Numbered from the stretch's first letter, positions 34,763 through 43,936 are shown. The stretch is 64,000 bases of DNA from Lachnospiraceae bacterium (GCA_017450485.1 JAFSTN010000024.1:124001-188000), one strand, 5' to 3'. A program made the numbers and translations. The notes: generated by a model not told the origin, from the letters alone.

Positions 34763-35636
34763 CGCAAATATCATAACCGAACAGTATATGGATTCCCTTC
34801 TCATAGAAGAGAGGCTTATTGATTCGGTTGTAGCTGATCTTTCTATGACTTTTCTCGATGAGAAGTTCGATATGCCGGTCATGACGCCGGCTTTTTCGCA
34901 TCTTCCGAACTATAACGGCAGAGAGCACAACGGACTCGAAGAGTATTCGCAGGCTGCGAAGGAGTGTAATATCCTGAACTTCTGCGGTATGATGGAGAAT
35001 GACCAGTTTAAGCGTCTGGTTGATACCGGTGCCAGGACTGTCAGGATAGTGAAACCCTATGCGGATCATGCGAAAGTCATAGACCAGATGCAGTATGCAG
35101 AGAGCGTGGGAGCTTTCGGCATAGGCATGGACATAGATCATATCTTCGGTGAAAACGGTGCGGACGTGGTCGTGGGTGAGGAAATGGCTGTACAGACCAC
35201 GGATATGCTCAGATCATATGTGGAGATGACGAAGCTTCCGTTTGTGGTAAAAGGCGTTTTAAGTGTTGCGGATGCCGTGAAATGTGCGGATATAGGTGTT
35301 AAAGCCATCATAGTGAGCCACCATCACGGGAGACTGCCGTATGCCGTACCTCCGATGATGATCCTCCCGCAGATAAAAGATGCACTCAAAGGCCGCGGAG
35401 TCGAGATCATAGTCGATTGCGGAATCGCTACGGGAGCGGACGTGTTCAAGGCACTTGCTCTGGGAGCAGATGCCGCTGCAGTTGGCCGGTCAATGCTTCC
35501 GTCACTCGAAAAGGACGGTGCTGCAGGTGTGACCGGATATATCCGCAAGGTCGGCAGTGAACTTAGGTATATAATGAGTTTTACAGGGTTTGCACATGTA
35601 GAAGATATTGATGATTCGGTACTGCACCGAATGTGA
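34740..35636 (+). CDS. FMN-dependent alpha-hydroxy-acid oxidising protein
   Basis: 298-residue FMN TIM barrel of the lactate dehydrogenase/glycolate oxidase group. FMN and catalytic regions: FDMPVMTPAFSHLP, LPFVVKGVLSVADAV (Lys), IIVSHHHGRLPYAVPPMM with catalytic His and Arg, EIIVDCGIATGADVFKALALGADAAAVGRSM. The SNHGGR of classical members is SHHHGR here, a variant seen in a subgroup from anaerobes. ATG 34740 is preferred because AAAGGAGG lies at correct spacing. It probably oxidises a 2-hydroxy or sugar acid in the same pathway as the isomerase. Confidence 0.9.
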   Translation: MDYTRLSDANIITEQYMDSLLIEERLIDSVVADLSMTFLDEKFDMPVMTPAFSHLPNYNGREHNGLEEYSQAAKECNILNFCGMMENDQFKRLVDTGARTVRIVKPYADHAKVIDQMQYAESVGAFGIGMDIDHIFGENGADVVVGEEMAVQTTDMLRSYVEMTKLPFVVKGVLSVADAVKCADIGVKAIIVSHHHGRLPYAVPPMMILPQIKDALKGRGVEIIVDCGIATGADVFKALALGADAAAVGRSMLPSLEKDGAAGVTGYIRKVGSELRYIMSFTGFAHVEDIDDSVLHRM

Positions 35637-35655
35637 GATACCGGAGGGGGATTAA

Positions 35656-36276
35656 ATGAAAGTACTGATCTTAAACGGAAGCCCGAAGATCAACGGGAAT
35701 ACAATGGTAGCCATCAATGAAATGCTTAAGATTTTCGAGGCCGAAGGGGTTGAAGCGGAAGTAGTGCAGATAGGCAAGCAGGCCATCCGCGGCTGTATAT
35801 CATGCGGTTCCTGTTTCAAGACAGGTAAGTGCGTATTTGATGATGCAGTAAACGAGATAGCCGCTAAGTTTGAGGAGGCGGACGGGCTGGTAGTCGCATC
35901 ACCGGTGTATTATGCATCCGCTAATGCGACACTGATAGCATGTCTGGACAGACTGTTTTACAGCAGCCACTTCGACAAGACCATGAAGGTGGGAGCAAGT
36001 GTTGTGGTAGCAAGACGCGGAGGCTGCTCGGCAACTTATGATGAATTGAATAAGTATTTTACCATCGCCGGCATGCCCGTTGCTCCGAGCCAGTACTGGA
36101 ACAGCATACACGGTAATGCTCCCGGTCAGGCAGTCAAGGACTTAGAGGGTCTGCAGACAATGAGAGTCCTCGCCCGCAATATGATCTTTCTCATGAAGAG
36201 CATTGCTCTGGGCAGGGAAAAATACGGTCTTCCGGAGAAAGAAGAGCATGTCTGGACACATTTTATCGATGACTGA
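35656..36276 (+). CDS. Flavodoxin-like NADPH-dependent FMN reductase
   Basis: 206 residues. FMN-binding GSPKINGNT at residues 8-16, a CISCGSCFKTGKC motif typical of the Fe-S/iron-flavoprotein-like reductases of anaerobes, and VVASPVYYASANATL. It is likely a soluble electron-transfer or quinone/nitro-reductase-type protein. GGAGGGGG upstream of ATG. It follows the hydroxy-acid oxidoreductase by 19 bases, which suggests it supplies or takes electrons in that module. Confidence 0.9.
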   Translation: MKVLILNGSPKINGNTMVAINEMLKIFEAEGVEAEVVQIGKQAIRGCISCGSCFKTGKCVFDDAVNEIAAKFEEADGLVVASPVYYASANATLIACLDRLFYSSHFDKTMKVGASVVVARRGGCSATYDELNKYFTIAGMPVAPSQYWNSIHGNAPGQAVKDLEGLQTMRVLARNMIFLMKSIALGREKYGLPEKEEHVWTHFIDD

Positions 36277-36318
36277 TGTCGGTATAACAGATGGCGCTGA
36301 AAGGATCGGGTAAGAATA

Positions 36319-37158
36319 ATGGCACTTATTCAGGTTAATTATCTATCCAGAGCCCTGTACAGAACAGTTCCGCTTAATGTGATCCTGCCTACTGATAAGA
36401 TAGACTATGAACGGACAGAATATCTGTATGACGGCAGGAAGTTCAAGACGCTGTATCTGCTGCACGGTCTGCTGGGCAACTATACGGACTGGGTGAGCGG
36501 AACCCGCATACAGCGGTGGGCAGAGGAGCACAATCTGGCCGTGATCATGCCGTCAGGAGATAATTCATATTATTTCTCAGGCAGGATGCCGATGAACGAT
36601 TACGAGACATTCATCGGCGAGGAACTTCTTGAGATCACGAGAAATATGTTTCCGCTGTCGGATAAAAGAGAGGACACTTTTATCGCGGGGCTGTCCATGG
36701 GAGGCTACGGGGCACTCAGGAACGGGATAAAATACTCCGATAATTTCAGCCATGTAGCCGGTCTGTCATCCGCACTTCATCTGTTTGGATATGAACAGCG
36801 TCACGAATTCGAAAGCGGTCTGTTTGAAGATAAAGAAGCCGCCGGAAAGACTGACTTAAATCCCGTGGTGGCATTAGAGAATCTGCTGAGTGAAGGCCGT
36901 ACTCTGCCACGGTTTTATTTATCGTGCGGGAGTCGGGATGATCTCATGAAGTGTAATAAGGATTTCAGGGATCTTCTGATGAAAAAGGGCGCCGAAGTGA
37001 CCTGGGACGAAGAAGACAGAGGTCACGACTGGGATTTTTGGGACAGCCAGATCAAAAAAGTGATAGACTGGCTGCCGCTTGGGGAAGCTCAAGGCGGACT
37101 TGGAAGTGGTCATGTTAACGTGAATGAAAAGCAGGAACGGGAGAAGATTACAAAATGA
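36319..37158 (+). CDS. Esterase of the tributyrin/acetyl-xylan esterase group (esterase D-like)
   Basis: 279-residue alpha/beta hydrolase. Nucleophile motif GLSMGG, oxyanion region YLLHGLLGNYTDW, catalytic Asp likely in SCGSRDDL and His in DRGHDWDFW. No signal peptide, so intracellular. Family members deacetylate xylo-oligosaccharides or cleave short-chain esters. An extra polar tail of about 20 residues follows the fold. It overlaps the GH2 gene by ATGA, implying joint action on acetylated glycosides. Confidence 0.9.
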   Translation: MALIQVNYLSRALYRTVPLNVILPTDKIDYERTEYLYDGRKFKTLYLLHGLLGNYTDWVSGTRIQRWAEEHNLAVIMPSGDNSYYFSGRMPMNDYETFIGEELLEITRNMFPLSDKREDTFIAGLSMGGYGALRNGIKYSDNFSHVAGLSSALHLFGYEQRHEFESGLFEDKEAAGKTDLNPVVALENLLSEGRTLPRFYLSCGSRDDLMKCNKDFRDLLMKKGAEVTWDEEDRGHDWDFWDSQIKKVIDWLPLGEAQGGLGSGHVNVNEKQEREKITK

Positions 37159-39617
37159 TCGAGATCTCATTGGATGAAAAATGGACGTTTAGACGCAGTT
37201 TTCTGGATTCCGTAAGCATGTTGAAGGATGACCCGGGCGAAGAGGTAAATCTGCCGCATGACGGAATGATAGGAACGCAGGTATGTAAGGACGCACCGGC
37301 GGGACCCGATTCCGGTTATTTCACCGGCGGCTTATCCAATTATACAAAGATGGTATTCATCCCTGATGAATGGAAGAATGATTGTGTCGGACTTAAGTTT
37401 GACGGTGTCATGATGAATGCCACTGTCGACATAAACGGCAGCCGGGTCGCATTGCAGCATAACGGATATATGCCTTTTTATGTGGATCTGACCAACTACG
37501 TGACATACGGTGCAGAGAACCGGATCACGATCAACGTCAATACCAGCATGCAGCCGAATTCCCGCTGGTATACGGGTTCCGGTCTGTATCGCGGTGTGAA
37601 TCTTGTTCACGGTCCCCGTGTTCATGCCGTGCCTGACGGAGTGTTTGTCTATACAAAAGAGATCACTGACGAATATGCGTTTCTGAACGCGGAAGTTGAG
37701 GTCCGTAATGCCACTGTGGAGAACCATCTGGCAGAGGTTACTCTGGAGCTCATCCCCGAGGGCGATTCACAGCCCGTATCCGTGAATAAGCAGGTACTTC
37801 AGGTTGTATCTGCTGATATCGGGACTGCAAGGATCACTTTGCATGTGAAGAATCCGAAACTATGGGATGCTGAACATCCTGAGCTTTACAGGGTCAGAGT
37901 ATCAGTCAGGGATCTGGGCGTGTACCGAACTCACCTGATAGCGGATGAAGACGGAACAGTTGATCAGACGGAGACGTTGTTCGGCATTCGCACTGTCACT
38001 GCGGATTCCATTCGCGGTCTGCTCATTAACGGAAAGTGTGTGAAATTAAAAGGTGGCTGTCTGCATCATGATAACGGTCTGTTGGGCTCCGTTACCACAT
38101 ATGAGACAGAGGCAAGAAAGGTCAGGAAGCTCAAGGACGTTGGGTTCAATGCGATCCGTACCGCGCATAACCCGCCATCCAGGTACCTTGTCGAAGCCTG
38201 TGACAGGCTTGGGATGTATATATTTGATGAGGCATTTGACGCCTGGTTCATAGGCAAGCGCGGCGGTGACTATCATCAGTTCTTTGAGGCCGATTGGGAA
38301 AAGGATCTCACGGCATTTGTGAAGAGAGACCGCATACACCCTTCGGTCATCATGTGGTCCACGGGAAATGAGATCCCCGAGAGGGGCGGTATCGGAAACG
38401 GATATCTGCGTGCCGATCAGCTGGCCGGCAAGATACATTCACTGGATAGCACCAGACCTGTCAGCAATGGGATATGCTCTCTCTGGGCCGGACTGGACGA
38501 CGAACTGGCAGAGGGACAGAACCAGGCACAGAATTCCGGAGACGGTCTGGGCACAAACCTTTGGGAGACGGCTACGGAGCCGTTTACAAACGGACTGGAC
38601 ATTGTAGGATATAACTATATGGAGGAACTCTACGAGCGTGATCATAAGATGTTCCCCGAAAGGGTTATCCTGGGATCCGAGAATTTCCCTCAGGAGATAG
38701 GCTACAGATGGCCTTTTGTCGAAAGCCATCCGTATGTGATAGGGGACTTTACCTGGACAGCCTGGGATTATATAGGAGAAGCCGGTATCGGGAAGGCAGC
38801 ATATATCGACGAGAATGATCCGAATGCCCCCAAAACCCCGTGGGATCTCATGCCGATGACAGCATCACCGTATCCCTGGCGTACGGCAAATGACGCGGAC
38901 TACGATATAACCGGAGGTCTTCTTCCTCAGGGTGCGTATCGCAGCGTAGTCTGGGGCAGTGACAGTACATATCTGTACTCCATGGATCCGGCAACATACG
39001 GCAAAAAGGAACTCCTCAGCATGTGGGGTTTCCCTGCGGCTCAGAAGAACTGGAATTATGAAGGATACGAAGGAAAGCCGGTTGAACTGGTAATATACTC
39101 GGACGCCGATGAAGTGGAAGTCATCATAAACGGTGAAAGCATCGGAAAGAAGCCTGTCGGTCAGGACAAACCTTTCCCTAAAAGCGTGAAGTTTGAGACT
39201 GTATATCACCCCGGACGTGTAGAAGCCGTAAGTTACAGCGGAGGTAAGGAAGTAAGCCGCGATGCGTTGGTCACGGCGGGTGCCTCTGCTCAGATCAGAG
39301 TCACGGCGGAGAAGCAGGAAATGCATGCTGACGGACATGACCTGATATATGCGGATATAGAGATCCTGGATTCACAGGGGATCATCAACCCGGTTGAGAA
39401 TGTGAAGCTTACTGCCAAGCTCTCCGGCCCGGCGTATCTGGCCGGATTCGGATCGGGCAATCCTGTTACCGAAGAAAAGTACGGTGATGATACTACCGTT
39501 ACCTATCGGGGCAGAGCCACGGCGATCATCCGATCCCTGTATGAAGGCGGAGATATCCGGTTGATCGTAAGTGCAGACGGTTTGGAACCCGTTGAAGTGA
39601 AGCTGCAGGCCATATAA
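37155..39617 (+). CDS. Glycoside hydrolase family 2, beta-galactosidase-like
   Basis: 820 residues with the sugar-binding domain, immunoglobulin-like domain, TIM barrel and extra C-terminal Ig-like (DUF4982-type) domains. The acid/base is Glu406 in MWSTGNEIPERGG and the nucleophile Glu509 in VILGSENFP. N-terminal WTFRRSF and GSGLYRGVNL support GH2. No signal peptide, so it acts on imported oligosaccharides; beta-galactosidase is the commonest activity, but beta-glucuronidase or mannosidase cannot be excluded. Starts within the esterase stop codon. Confidence 0.93.
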   Translation: MIEISLDEKWTFRRSFLDSVSMLKDDPGEEVNLPHDGMIGTQVCKDAPAGPDSGYFTGGLSNYTKMVFIPDEWKNDCVGLKFDGVMMNATVDINGSRVALQHNGYMPFYVDLTNYVTYGAENRITINVNTSMQPNSRWYTGSGLYRGVNLVHGPRVHAVPDGVFVYTKEITDEYAFLNAEVEVRNATVENHLAEVTLELIPEGDSQPVSVNKQVLQVVSADIGTARITLHVKNPKLWDAEHPELYRVRVSVRDLGVYRTHLIADEDGTVDQTETLFGIRTVTADSIRGLLINGKCVKLKGGCLHHDNGLLGSVTTYETEARKVRKLKDVGFNAIRTAHNPPSRYLVEACDRLGMYIFDEAFDAWFIGKRGGDYHQFFEADWEKDLTAFVKRDRIHPSVIMWSTGNEIPERGGIGNGYLRADQLAGKIHSLDSTRPVSNGICSLWAGLDDELAEGQNQAQNSGDGLGTNLWETATEPFTNGLDIVGYNYMEELYERDHKMFPERVILGSENFPQEIGYRWPFVESHPYVIGDFTWTAWDYIGEAGIGKAAYIDENDPNAPKTPWDLMPMTASPYPWRTANDADYDITGGLLPQGAYRSVVWGSDSTYLYSMDPATYGKKELLSMWGFPAAQKNWNYEGYEGKPVELVIYSDADEVEVIINGESIGKKPVGQDKPFPKSVKFETVYHPGRVEAVSYSGGKEVSRDALVTAGASAQIRVTAEKQEMHADGHDLIYADIEILDSQGIINPVENVKLTAKLSGPAYLAGFGSGNPVTEEKYGDDTTVTYRGRATAIIRSLYEGGDIRLIVSADGLEPVEVKLQAI

Positions 39618-39634
39618 CAGGACGGAGGACTCAG

Positions 39635-39700
39635 ATGAGAAAGTACACTATCGTAGGTACGGGAGGAACCGGCGATACAGAAAGATCGCGGCAGCTCTAA
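39635..39700 (+). pseudogene. Relic of a Rossmann-fold (ketopantoate-reductase-like) gene, or leader peptide
   Basis: A 21-codon frame with a strong GGACGGAGG ribosome site. It begins MRKYTIVGTGGTG, which matches the N-terminal GxGGxG strand of PanE/ApbA-type reductases, and then runs into unrelated residues and TAA. The usual partner of 300 residues is absent. Most likely a deletion removed the rest and joined its start to the following MBL gene. Alternatively the short frame now serves as a coupling leader, since the MBL gene's GTG lies 4 bases after its stop and has no ribosome site of its own. Confidence 0.5.
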
Positions 39701-39704
39701 GCAA

Positions 39705-40562
39705 GTGAAAATATACGAACTGAAGTATTCAAATACAAATACTTACCTTATTGCCGGAGACACAGGTATACTTCTGTTTGATACCGGGTGGGCAGGTAAT
39801 TTTCCGGCCTTCTGCGGATGCATGGGTGAACTGGGGATTCCGGTACAGGATATCAGCTATATAGTGATATCTCACTTTCATCCGGATCATATGGGGATAG
39901 CACAGGAGATAGCGGATCTTGGTGCACGCATAGTCGTTACGGACGTTCAACAGGCATATATCCATGCAGCTGACGGTGTTTTTGAGAAAGAGGACGGTCA
40001 CGGATTTAAGCCGGTCAGGGATGAAGATGTTATCCTGCTCGGAGTCTCGGAAAGCAGAGCTTTTCTCGAGAAGCTTGGTTTAAACGGAGAGATCATCCAC
40101 ACTCCGGGGCATAGTGATGACAGTATCTCCCTGTGGCTGGACAGCGGAGAGCTGTTTGTGGGAGACCTGAATCCGCTGTATGAGCTTGAACTTCATAAGG
40201 GGACGCAGACAGAGGAATCCTGGAACAGGCTGCTTGCGTTAGGTCCTGCTACCGTCTATTACGGCCATGCAAAAAAAGCGGATCTGAATACTGATACTGT
40301 ATCCACGGATGATGCCGGCACTGAGGCTGTATCAGAAGCTGATACCGGCGCTGAGGCTGTAGCCCGGAATGTGGCCGGTGACCGGTATGACCTGGTATCA
40401 AAGATCATGCGGCTGATCGATAAGGGAGTGAGTCAGGATCGTATACAGAAGAAGACCGGGGCAGACAGGAACTTCATAGAGGACGTTACCAGAATGTATC
40501 TGACTCACCGTAATGTGGGAGTACAGGGCATTTTGGACAGAATAGAGATCAAGGGAAGATAA
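39705..40562 (+). CDS. MBL-fold metallo-hydrolase
   Basis: 285-residue metallo-beta-lactamase-fold protein. Metal motif SHFHPDHMG at about residue 60, His in IIHTPGHSDDSI, Asp in FVGDLNP, and His in VYYGHAKK. GTG start at 39705 lacks a clear ribosome site. After the MBL core there is a low-complexity insert of about 30 residues (Asp/Thr/Ala/Glu repeats, bases 40290-40380), then a C-terminal helical region with a helix-turn-helix look (GVSQDRIQKKTGADRNFIEDVTRMY). The hydrolase substrate is unknown. Confidence 0.85.
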   Translation: MKIYELKYSNTNTYLIAGDTGILLFDTGWAGNFPAFCGCMGELGIPVQDISYIVISHFHPDHMGIAQEIADLGARIVVTDVQQAYIHAADGVFEKEDGHGFKPVRDEDVILLGVSESRAFLEKLGLNGEIIHTPGHSDDSISLWLDSGELFVGDLNPLYELELHKGTQTEESWNRLLALGPATVYYGHAKKADLNTDTVSTDDAGTEAVSEADTGAEAVARNVAGDRYDLVSKIMRLIDKGVSQDRIQKKTGADRNFIEDVTRMYLTHRNVGVQGILDRIEIKGR

Positions 40563-40574
40563 AGGAGGATCACC

Positions 40575-41051
40575 ATGGCAGCAAAGAATCGCGGACAGTT
40601 GATCAAGGAGGCTCGCACCGCAGCCGGTTATTCGCAGGAACAGCTTGCTAAAAAAGTAAAGGGATTAACGGCTTCGGACATCAGCAAAGTGGAGAGGAAC
40701 CAGCTGGACATCACCAATGAGCAGATCAAGGCGATAGCCAAGGCAACGGGAGTAACACAGAAGTCTCTGTTGGAGGCACCTGTTCCGAAGAAAGCATCCT
40801 CCAAACCTTCGTCCTCGAAGCCTTCATCGGGAAAGAAACCCGCTTCATCATCTTCGGGTACGACCATAAAGGTGACGGCCGCAGAGAAGAAGCTCCTGCA
40901 ATTATACCGTGCGGCAGATGAGGATTCTAAGAAAGCCGCTCTGGCGATCCTTAAGAAAGATAAAAAAGACGAAGTCGGCGGTATACTCGGATCGCTCATA
41001 AACAATCCGGATATCAAGGATGCGTTATCGGGATTGCAGTCACTTCTGTAG
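40575..41051 (+). CDS. XRE-family transcriptional regulator
   Basis: 158 residues. N-terminal HTH_3 domain: LIKEARTAAGYSQEQLAKKV-K-type start, TASDISKVERNQLDITNEQIKAIAKATGV. Then a Ser/Lys/Pro-rich flexible linker of about 30 residues (PKKASSKPSSSKPSSGKK) and a helical C-terminal domain. AAAGGAGG precedes ATG. It lies between the MBL gene and the alpha-galactosidase and may regulate one of them, but no operator was recognised. Confidence 0.85.
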   Translation: MAAKNRGQLIKEARTAAGYSQEQLAKKVKGLTASDISKVERNQLDITNEQIKAIAKATGVTQKSLLEAPVPKKASSKPSSSKPSSGKKPASSSSGTTIKVTAAEKKLLQLYRAADEDSKKAALAILKKDKKDEVGGILGSLINNPDIKDALSGLQSLL

Positions 41052-41060
41052 TATAAATAC

Positions 41061-41089
41061 TTGATTCCGCAACATATTATGAATAAAAT
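41061..41089 (+). promoter_or_regulatory. Promoter for the alpha-galactosidase
   Basis: TTGATT at 41061-41066, 17 bases, TAAAAT at 41084-41089. Start near 41096, giving a leader of about 120 bases that holds the hairpin at 41115-41156. Confidence 0.55.
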
Positions 41090-41114
41090 ATAATTGTGTT
41101 TATGCTTACGCACA

Positions 41115-41156
41115 TACGGAGGCTTCCCACCGCTCGTTGGATGGGGGGCTTCTGTA
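41115..41156 (+). promoter_or_regulatory. 17-bp RNA hairpin in the alpha-galactosidase leader
   Basis: Arm TACGGAGGCTTCCCACC (41115-41131), 7-base loop GCTCGTT, arm of 18 bases (41139-41156) with one bulged A at 41141. All 17 pairs form if G-U is allowed, and four pairs are G-U on the plus-strand RNA. Those four become A-C mismatches on the minus strand, so the structure is meant for plus-strand RNA. It is not followed by a U run, so it is not a normal terminator. The arm contains GGAGG, but translation from it is not expected. Confidence 0.6.
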
Positions 41157-41217
41157 CTTTACGGACCCAGTTGAAGGCCGTGCCGTGGACAATAAATGAA
41201 TCGTGGAGGATCAGGGG

Positions 41218-43074
41218 ATGCTGAGTAAAGCAGAAATCAAACTGACAAAAGATGAATATGCAGGGTTTTATTCCTGCGGACTGACCATGCAGGGAAGTTC
41301 TACCATGAACCGTTTCACACGGGTCGATGAGAGTGACGGAACGATATCCATGTCGACGGATGATGGTATAACCCTGACTTCTTTGACAACAAAAAGTCCT
41401 TATAGTGACGCATATGAAGTTCATACATCCATATCCAACGGATCTTCGGAACCGGTTACGATGGAGATGATGACTTCCTTTCTTTTCCCTGATATCAAAG
41501 CGGATAAGTATCATCGTATACTGTCCTTCTGGAGTGCGGAGGGCAGATTGCTGACCACGGATCTGACCGAGATCAATATGGAGCACTCATGGACCGGAAT
41601 GGCTTACAGAGTAGAGAAATTCGGCAATGTCGGTTCAATGCCTGTTCGTAAATACTTCCCGTTTGTGGCATTGGAAGACAGCGCGAACCATACATTTTTT
41701 GCGGTACAGCTCTATTCACCGGCTTCATGGCAGATCGAACTGATAGTCAGGGCGGATGACCGGGTGACACTTGCCGGTGGTATCGCCGACAGGGACTTCG
41801 GCCAGTGGACAAAGAGCCTGAAGCCCGGAGAAAGATTTGAAGCTCCGATGGCAGTGGCTGCTGTCGGAGACTCACTGGAGGATGTCTGCGATAAACTGGT
41901 GAAAGCACAGCATCCCGATATCAGTCCCACAGATGATCATATGGGTATCACATTCAATGAATACTGTACGACCTGGGGTAATCCCACGATCGACAACATG
42001 AAGAAGCTTGCGGATAAGATCGCGGATAAGGGAATACAGTATCTGGTCATGGATTCCGGATGGTACTCAGGCTGCGGAGACTGGTGGGAGTACAGAGGTG
42101 ACTGGAGCGTGAATAAAAAACGCTTCCCGGGAGGGTTAAAAGAACTGACCGATTATGTCAGAGCCCGTGGAATGATCCCCGGGATATGGTTTGAATTTGA
42201 GCTTGTATCACCTAAGTCAGGTCACTTTGACGATACGGATCATATGGTTAAAAAGGACGGTGCTCCGCTCACTGTCGGGGGAGCACGGTTCTGGGATATG
42301 GAGGATGATCATGTACATGCATATCTTAAGGAGAACGTGATCGACAGGCTTAAGAACGATGGATTCGGCTATATCAAGATCGATTATAACGATACGATGG
42401 GTATGGGCTGCGATGGTCCTGAAGGTCCCGGAGAGAATCTCCGTAAAAAGGTGATGGGTACTCAGGAGTTTTACAGAGAGCTTCGCCGTGAGATACCCGA
42501 GTTGGTTATAGAAAACTGTTCAAGCGGTGGTCACAGACTGGAGCCTTCGTTTATGAGTCTCGCCAGTCAGGCCAGTTTCTCGGATGCCCATGAGATAAAG
42601 GCACTGCCGATCATCGCAGCCAATCTGCACAGAGTGGTCAGGCCCGAGCAGAGTCAGATATGGGCGGTTCTTCGCGCCGACGATCCCGATTCACGGATCT
42701 GCTACTCCATGTGTGCTACTTTTCTCGGGAGAATGGGATTATCCGGAGATGTCTATGACTTAAATGAACATCAGTGGGAGCTGATTAGCGATGCGATCGC
42801 CTTTTACAATGAGGCTGCACCGATCATCAAAGACGGTAAGACGACGTATCTTGATAATGGAATTTACAGATACAACGATCCGGAAGGTGAGCAGCTCGTG
42901 ATACGGGAGCTGGGAGATAAGAAGCTGATTGTATTCCATCGTTATAGGGATTCGATGTCATTGAATGATTATCTTGCAGAGAATAATCCGGATCTGGATG
43001 TGTATAAGACGGTAAGAGCATACGGTACTGCCTACTGCGATTTCTCCGCAGAGGCGAGGATCATACAGCGGTAG
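41218..43074 (+). CDS. Alpha-galactosidase, GH36
   Basis: 618-residue GH36 enzyme that cleaves alpha-1,6-galactose from raffinose-type oligosaccharides and galactomannan. Nucleophile Asp389 in YIKIDYND, acid/base Asp456 in ASFSDAHE, spacing 67 residues as in other GH36 enzymes. WGNPTIDNMKKLADKIADKG and VMDSGWY are family motifs. ATG 41218 with GGAGG at 41205-41209; a GTG five codons upstream lacks a site. It is shorter than the 720-residue Lactobacillus type, because the N-terminal domain is compact. Ends overlapping the convergent DMT gene by 14 bases. Confidence 0.93.
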   Translation: MLSKAEIKLTKDEYAGFYSCGLTMQGSSTMNRFTRVDESDGTISMSTDDGITLTSLTTKSPYSDAYEVHTSISNGSSEPVTMEMMTSFLFPDIKADKYHRILSFWSAEGRLLTTDLTEINMEHSWTGMAYRVEKFGNVGSMPVRKYFPFVALEDSANHTFFAVQLYSPASWQIELIVRADDRVTLAGGIADRDFGQWTKSLKPGERFEAPMAVAAVGDSLEDVCDKLVKAQHPDISPTDDHMGITFNEYCTTWGNPTIDNMKKLADKIADKGIQYLVMDSGWYSGCGDWWEYRGDWSVNKKRFPGGLKELTDYVRARGMIPGIWFEFELVSPKSGHFDDTDHMVKKDGAPLTVGGARFWDMEDDHVHAYLKENVIDRLKNDGFGYIKIDYNDTMGMGCDGPEGPGENLRKKVMGTQEFYRELRREIPELVIENCSSGGHRLEPSFMSLASQASFSDAHEIKALPIIAANLHRVVRPEQSQIWAVLRADDPDSRICYSMCATFLGRMGLSGDVYDLNEHQWELISDAIAFYNEAAPIIKDGKTTYLDNGIYRYNDPEGEQLVIRELGDKKLIVFHRYRDSMSLNDYLAENNPDLDVYKTVRAYGTAYCDFSAEARIIQR

Positions 43075-43936
43075 TATTCTCTGTGGAATTGACGGACTTG
43101 TACCATCTGATGACTGCGATGCCGATTATTATGACATATCCGATGATGCTCAGGGGGACCGGTATCTCGTGCAGAAACAGGAAGCCCCACAGCGCCGCGA
43201 AGATGACCTGTACATAATCGAAGACAGAGAGCTTTTTCGCAGGGGCATATCTGTAAGCGGTAGTGATGGCGAACTGCCCCATTGCCGCAGACAGTCCGGC
43301 AAGTATCAGTATCATCCACTGTCTGCCTGTCATGGGGACATATCCCGCAATCATGAACGGCAACGTGAGAAGGCAGGAGAACAAAGAAAAGCATGTGACT
43401 ATGATAGGTGTCTTAGCCCCTTTTCTGCCTGCACTTCTTACGAATACATATGCGGTACCTGCTCCGAAACCGCCATACAGGCCGATCAGCGCGGGTACCA
43501 GAGCCATATTGGTGCCGGTAGGCCGGATAATGAACAGCGCACCGATAAAAGCGATGATGGTAGCTCCGATGTCCGTTCTGGATGGTTTTTCCTTTAATAC
43601 GGGGATGGATACCAGGATCGCAAAGAAAGGCGAGAGCTTGTTGAGCATGTTTGCATCTGCCAGATTCAGGCGGTCTATGGCATAGAAGTTCGCAATCAGT
43701 CCGGTAGTTCCGAAGAGACACCTGAAGAAGATGTCCGATCTGTATTCGCGGGGTATCGAGAACCGGTCGCCTTTGATGATCAGAGTAGCGACTGCAATGA
43801 CCAGTGCAAAGGCATTCCGGAAGAATGCTTTCTGCATGGTCGGAAGATCGCCCGATATCCGTACAAAAAACGTCATGAGAGAGAAGCCCATGGCGGCGAT
43901 GATTATGCAGATTATTCCTTTTGCCTGATCTTTCAT
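43061..43936 (-). CDS. EamA-family (DMT) transporter
   Basis: 291-residue drug/metabolite transporter with ten hydrophobic spans in two EamA repeats (N-terminal ICIIIAAMGFSLMTFFVRI; NLADANMLNKLSPFFAILVSI; second repeat WMILILAGLSAAMGQFAITTAYRYA). Substrate unknown; the closest named groups are RhaT/YcxC-like exporters. ATG at 43936 has AGGAAA upstream. The frame extends further upstream to 44167 but that stretch has no family match and overlaps another gene. Confidence 0.88.
   Translation of the reverse strand: MKDQAKGIICIIIAAMGFSLMTFFVRISGDLPTMQKAFFRNAFALVIAVATLIIKGDRFSIPREYRSDIFFRCLFGTTGLIANFYAIDRLNLADANMLNKLSPFFAILVSIPVLKEKPSRTDIGATIIAFIGALFIIRPTGTNMALVPALIGLYGGFGAGTAYVFVRSAGRKGAKTPIIVTCFSLFSCLLTLPFMIAGYVPMTGRQWMILILAGLSAAMGQFAITTAYRYAPAKKLSVFDYVQVIFAALWGFLFLHEIPVPLSIIGYVIIIGIAVIRWYKSVNSTENTTAV

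Noticed and set aside
40290..40380. Repeated GATxCCGGCxCTGAGGCTGTA units in the MBL gene as a mobile repeat
   Set aside because: Two imperfect in-frame units in a low-complexity linker; explained by slippage, with no element structure.
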